Part shown: positions 14,646 to 15,815 of the stretch, in pieces
How positions within the stretch are numbered: position 1 is the first letter of the stretch
Layout of the letters: each line of letters starts with the position of its first letter
DNA from: Hellea sp964472905
GTDB lineage: Bacteria; Pseudomonadota; Alphaproteobacteria; Caulobacterales; Maricaulaceae
Direction: 5' to 3'
Length of the DNA stretch: 15,815 nucleotides
Assembly: GCA_964472905.1 (NCBI GenBank)
Contig: CAYYMI010000052.1
Location: forward strand, 1-15,815
The notes under the pieces: model-generated
Seen by the model: the letters and a program-made list of their open reading frames with translations, nothing else
What the model was told of the DNA's origin: nothing
Database searches by the model: none
Translations under genes and position numbers: made by a program

Positions 14646-15305
14646 ATGACAGTCACTCCAAAACGCAAGAATAATGCGGCTTTAACACGTCAAAAAATAC
14701 TTGATGCTGCGGTCGAGCATTTCGGTAAACATGGTTACCAAGGAGCTTCCCTACGTAACATTATAGCAGATGCTGGGGTTAATCTTGGGGCCGCGAACTA
14801 CCATTTCGGCTCCAAGAAAAAGGTCTATTTTGCGGTTTGCGAACGCTTTTTTCGAAAAACACATGCTATTCGCCTTGAAAGAATGGCCACCGCCTCAGAT
14901 TTGCCTGCGGGGCGCGAACAATTACGAGCTTTAATAAGAGCTTACATTGGTCCGCATTTGGAGCTTGTAATCGGCAAAGGTGAACACGCATATGGACGAC
15001 TGGTTATACAAATGATTAATAATGATCAATTGATCTCGGATGAACTATTTGCTGTAGAAATCAACAAAGTTCGTGTTCGCTTTCTTGAATATTTAAGAGA
15101 GTGCTGCCCCGGTGTGGATGATGATGTGTTATCGCGAGGTATCGGCTTGATCGTGGCGATTATGGCACAAATTTCTTTTGATCCAAGTTACCGAACATTG
15201 ACAAAAAAATCACAACTCGAACAACCCGTTACTGACATCATTGACTTGGCCGTAGCCTTTTCATTTGGCGGATTGGTTGAATTATTTGAAATGAATATGG
15301 CATGA
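14646..15305 (+). CDS. TetR-family transcriptional regulator
   Basis: The 219-residue protein has a canonical N-terminal TetR DNA-binding domain: TRQKILDAAVEHFGKHGYQG (14-33), then the helix-turn-helix ASLRNIIADAGVNLGAANYHFGSK (34-57). The C-terminal ligand domain resembles the CerR/YbiH-like (TetR_C_33) type, with the region around GRLVIQMINNDQLISDELF. Such proteins are usually dimeric repressors released by a small ligand. The start follows the receptor gene by 70 bp and has only a weak ribosome binding site. The stop overlaps the next start by 4 bp (ATGA), so regulator and enzyme are translationally coupled. The likely target is the receptor promoter with the TGTATCATACA palindrome, and the effector may be the imported compound or its breakdown product; both are inference from position. 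Confidence 0.92.
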   Translation: MTVTPKRKNNAALTRQKILDAAVEHFGKHGYQGASLRNIIADAGVNLGAANYHFGSKKKVYFAVCERFFRKTHAIRLERMATASDLPAGREQLRALIRAYIGPHLELVIGKGEHAYGRLVIQMINNDQLISDELFAVEINKVRVRFLEYLRECCPGVDDDVLSRGIGLIVAIMAQISFDPSYRTLTKKSQLEQPVTDIIDLAVAFSFGGLVELFEMNMA

Positions 15306-15815
15306 AATTAACTACATTTCAAAAATCAGGCACAGATAGATTAGGTGTTGTCACGAAAAGTGGGCTCATTGACCTCGCAAAGTATGATACCAATAATCCA
15401 TATTTTGCATCAATGCAGGCCTTGATAGATGGCGGCGACGAAGCGCTAAAGCAGGCGCAAAGCGTGGTTGATGCGGCATCTGAATGGCTTGAGGTTGAAT
15501 CCGTCACCATGCGTCCGCCCCTACCGCGTCCCGTTCAGGTTCGGGATTGTTTATGCTTTGAGGAACATTTGCTTAATTCCTATAAAGTCGGTGTAAAAGT
15601 TGCGGCCATGAAAGCTGATGATCCGGAAGCGGAAGAAAAAAAATTAAAAGAAAGCGGACGCTTTAATATACCAGACATTTGGTACAAACAGCCAATTTAC
15701 TATAAAGCCAATAGATTTGCGGTCGGTGTTAATGGGCAAGATATCGTCTGGCCTAACTATTCTAATTTAATGGACTTTGAATTGGAGATGGCCTGTATTA
15801 TCGGTAAAAAAGGCA
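15302..15815 (+). CDS. FAH (fumarylacetoacetate hydrolase) family enzyme, 3' end outside the window
   Basis: The ATG at 15302 overlaps the regulator's TGA. 171 codons are present and the frame runs off the right edge. It starts MKLTTFQKSGTDRLGVV, the usual small N-terminal domain of FAH-family proteins, followed by RDCLCFEEHLLNSY (81-94), the characteristic 'RD...FEEH' segment. The metal-binding motif D158-F-E160-L-E162 lies near the right edge, followed by MACIIGKKG. Members cleave or hydrate carbon-carbon bonds of diketo or keto-enol acids using a divalent metal. They include acylpyruvate hydrolases, oxaloacetate decarboxylases and enzymes of aromatic ring breakdown. The insertion DDPEAEEKKLKESGRFNIPDIWYKQP before the core belongs to the longer subgroup of about 330 residues. 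Placement after a receptor and regulator suggests a catabolic step; the substrate is unknown. Confidence 0.9.
   Translation, partial: MKLTTFQKSGTDRLGVVTKSGLIDLAKYDTNNPYFASMQALIDGGDEALKQAQSVVDAASEWLEVESVTMRPPLPRPVQVRDCLCFEEHLLNSYKVGVKVAAMKADDPEAEEKKLKESGRFNIPDIWYKQPIYYKANRFAVGVNGQDIVWPNYSNLMDFELEMACIIGKKG

Noticed and set aside
1..15815. CRISPR array, rRNA, phage structural or defence genes
   Set aside because: No regularly spaced repeats, ribosomal RNA motifs or recognisable phage or defence proteins were seen on either strand.

Overview
The window looks like chromosomal DNA of a marine-type alphaproteobacterium. The reasons are moderate GC, rarA and a coniferyl-aldehyde-type dehydrogenase of proteobacterial type, a TonB-dependent receptor of the style common in Caulobacterales and Sphingomonadales, and tandem 'QNW' membrane proteins like those seen in those groups. 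This placement is from protein character only; no rRNA or other taxonomic marker is present.

Left part (1-5990). Two tandem, translationally coupled membrane-anchored paralogs (DUF6090-like) lie on the minus strand, followed by the decayed start of a third copy (73-123). On the plus strand come an exported DsrE-family protein, rarA (replication-fork AAA+ ATPase), and a large modular protein with three DUF1508/YegP modules, a membrane anchor and an unrecognised C-terminal domain. A strong rho-independent terminator closes this block at 5965-5986.

Middle part (5991-11817). An ATP-grasp-like protein with no good start codon converges on a minus-strand GMC oxidoreductase whose start codon follows a run of nine G. 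Diverging from that enzyme is a two-gene operon: an aldehyde dehydrogenase and a second, choline-dehydrogenase/AlkJ-like GMC alcohol dehydrogenase. Together these could oxidise an alcohol to an aldehyde and then to an acid.

Junction (11818-12298). This roughly 480 bp gap has no gene but is rich in structure. It holds the 3' half of a tRNA-Thr(UGU)-like gene (a typical integration scar), a perfect 22-bp inverted repeat with a 6-nt loop that resembles two insertion-sequence ends brought together, two candidate promoters each with a small palindrome, and a direct heptamer repeat.

Right part (12299-15815). A TonB-dependent outer-membrane receptor, a TetR-family regulator and the first 171 codons of a fumarylacetoacetate-hydrolase (FAH) family enzyme run in the same direction. 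The regulator and the FAH gene overlap by 4 bp (ATGA). The simplest reading is a substrate uptake and catabolism locus controlled by its own TetR repressor, possibly acquired through the tRNA site. The substrate cannot be told from the sequence.
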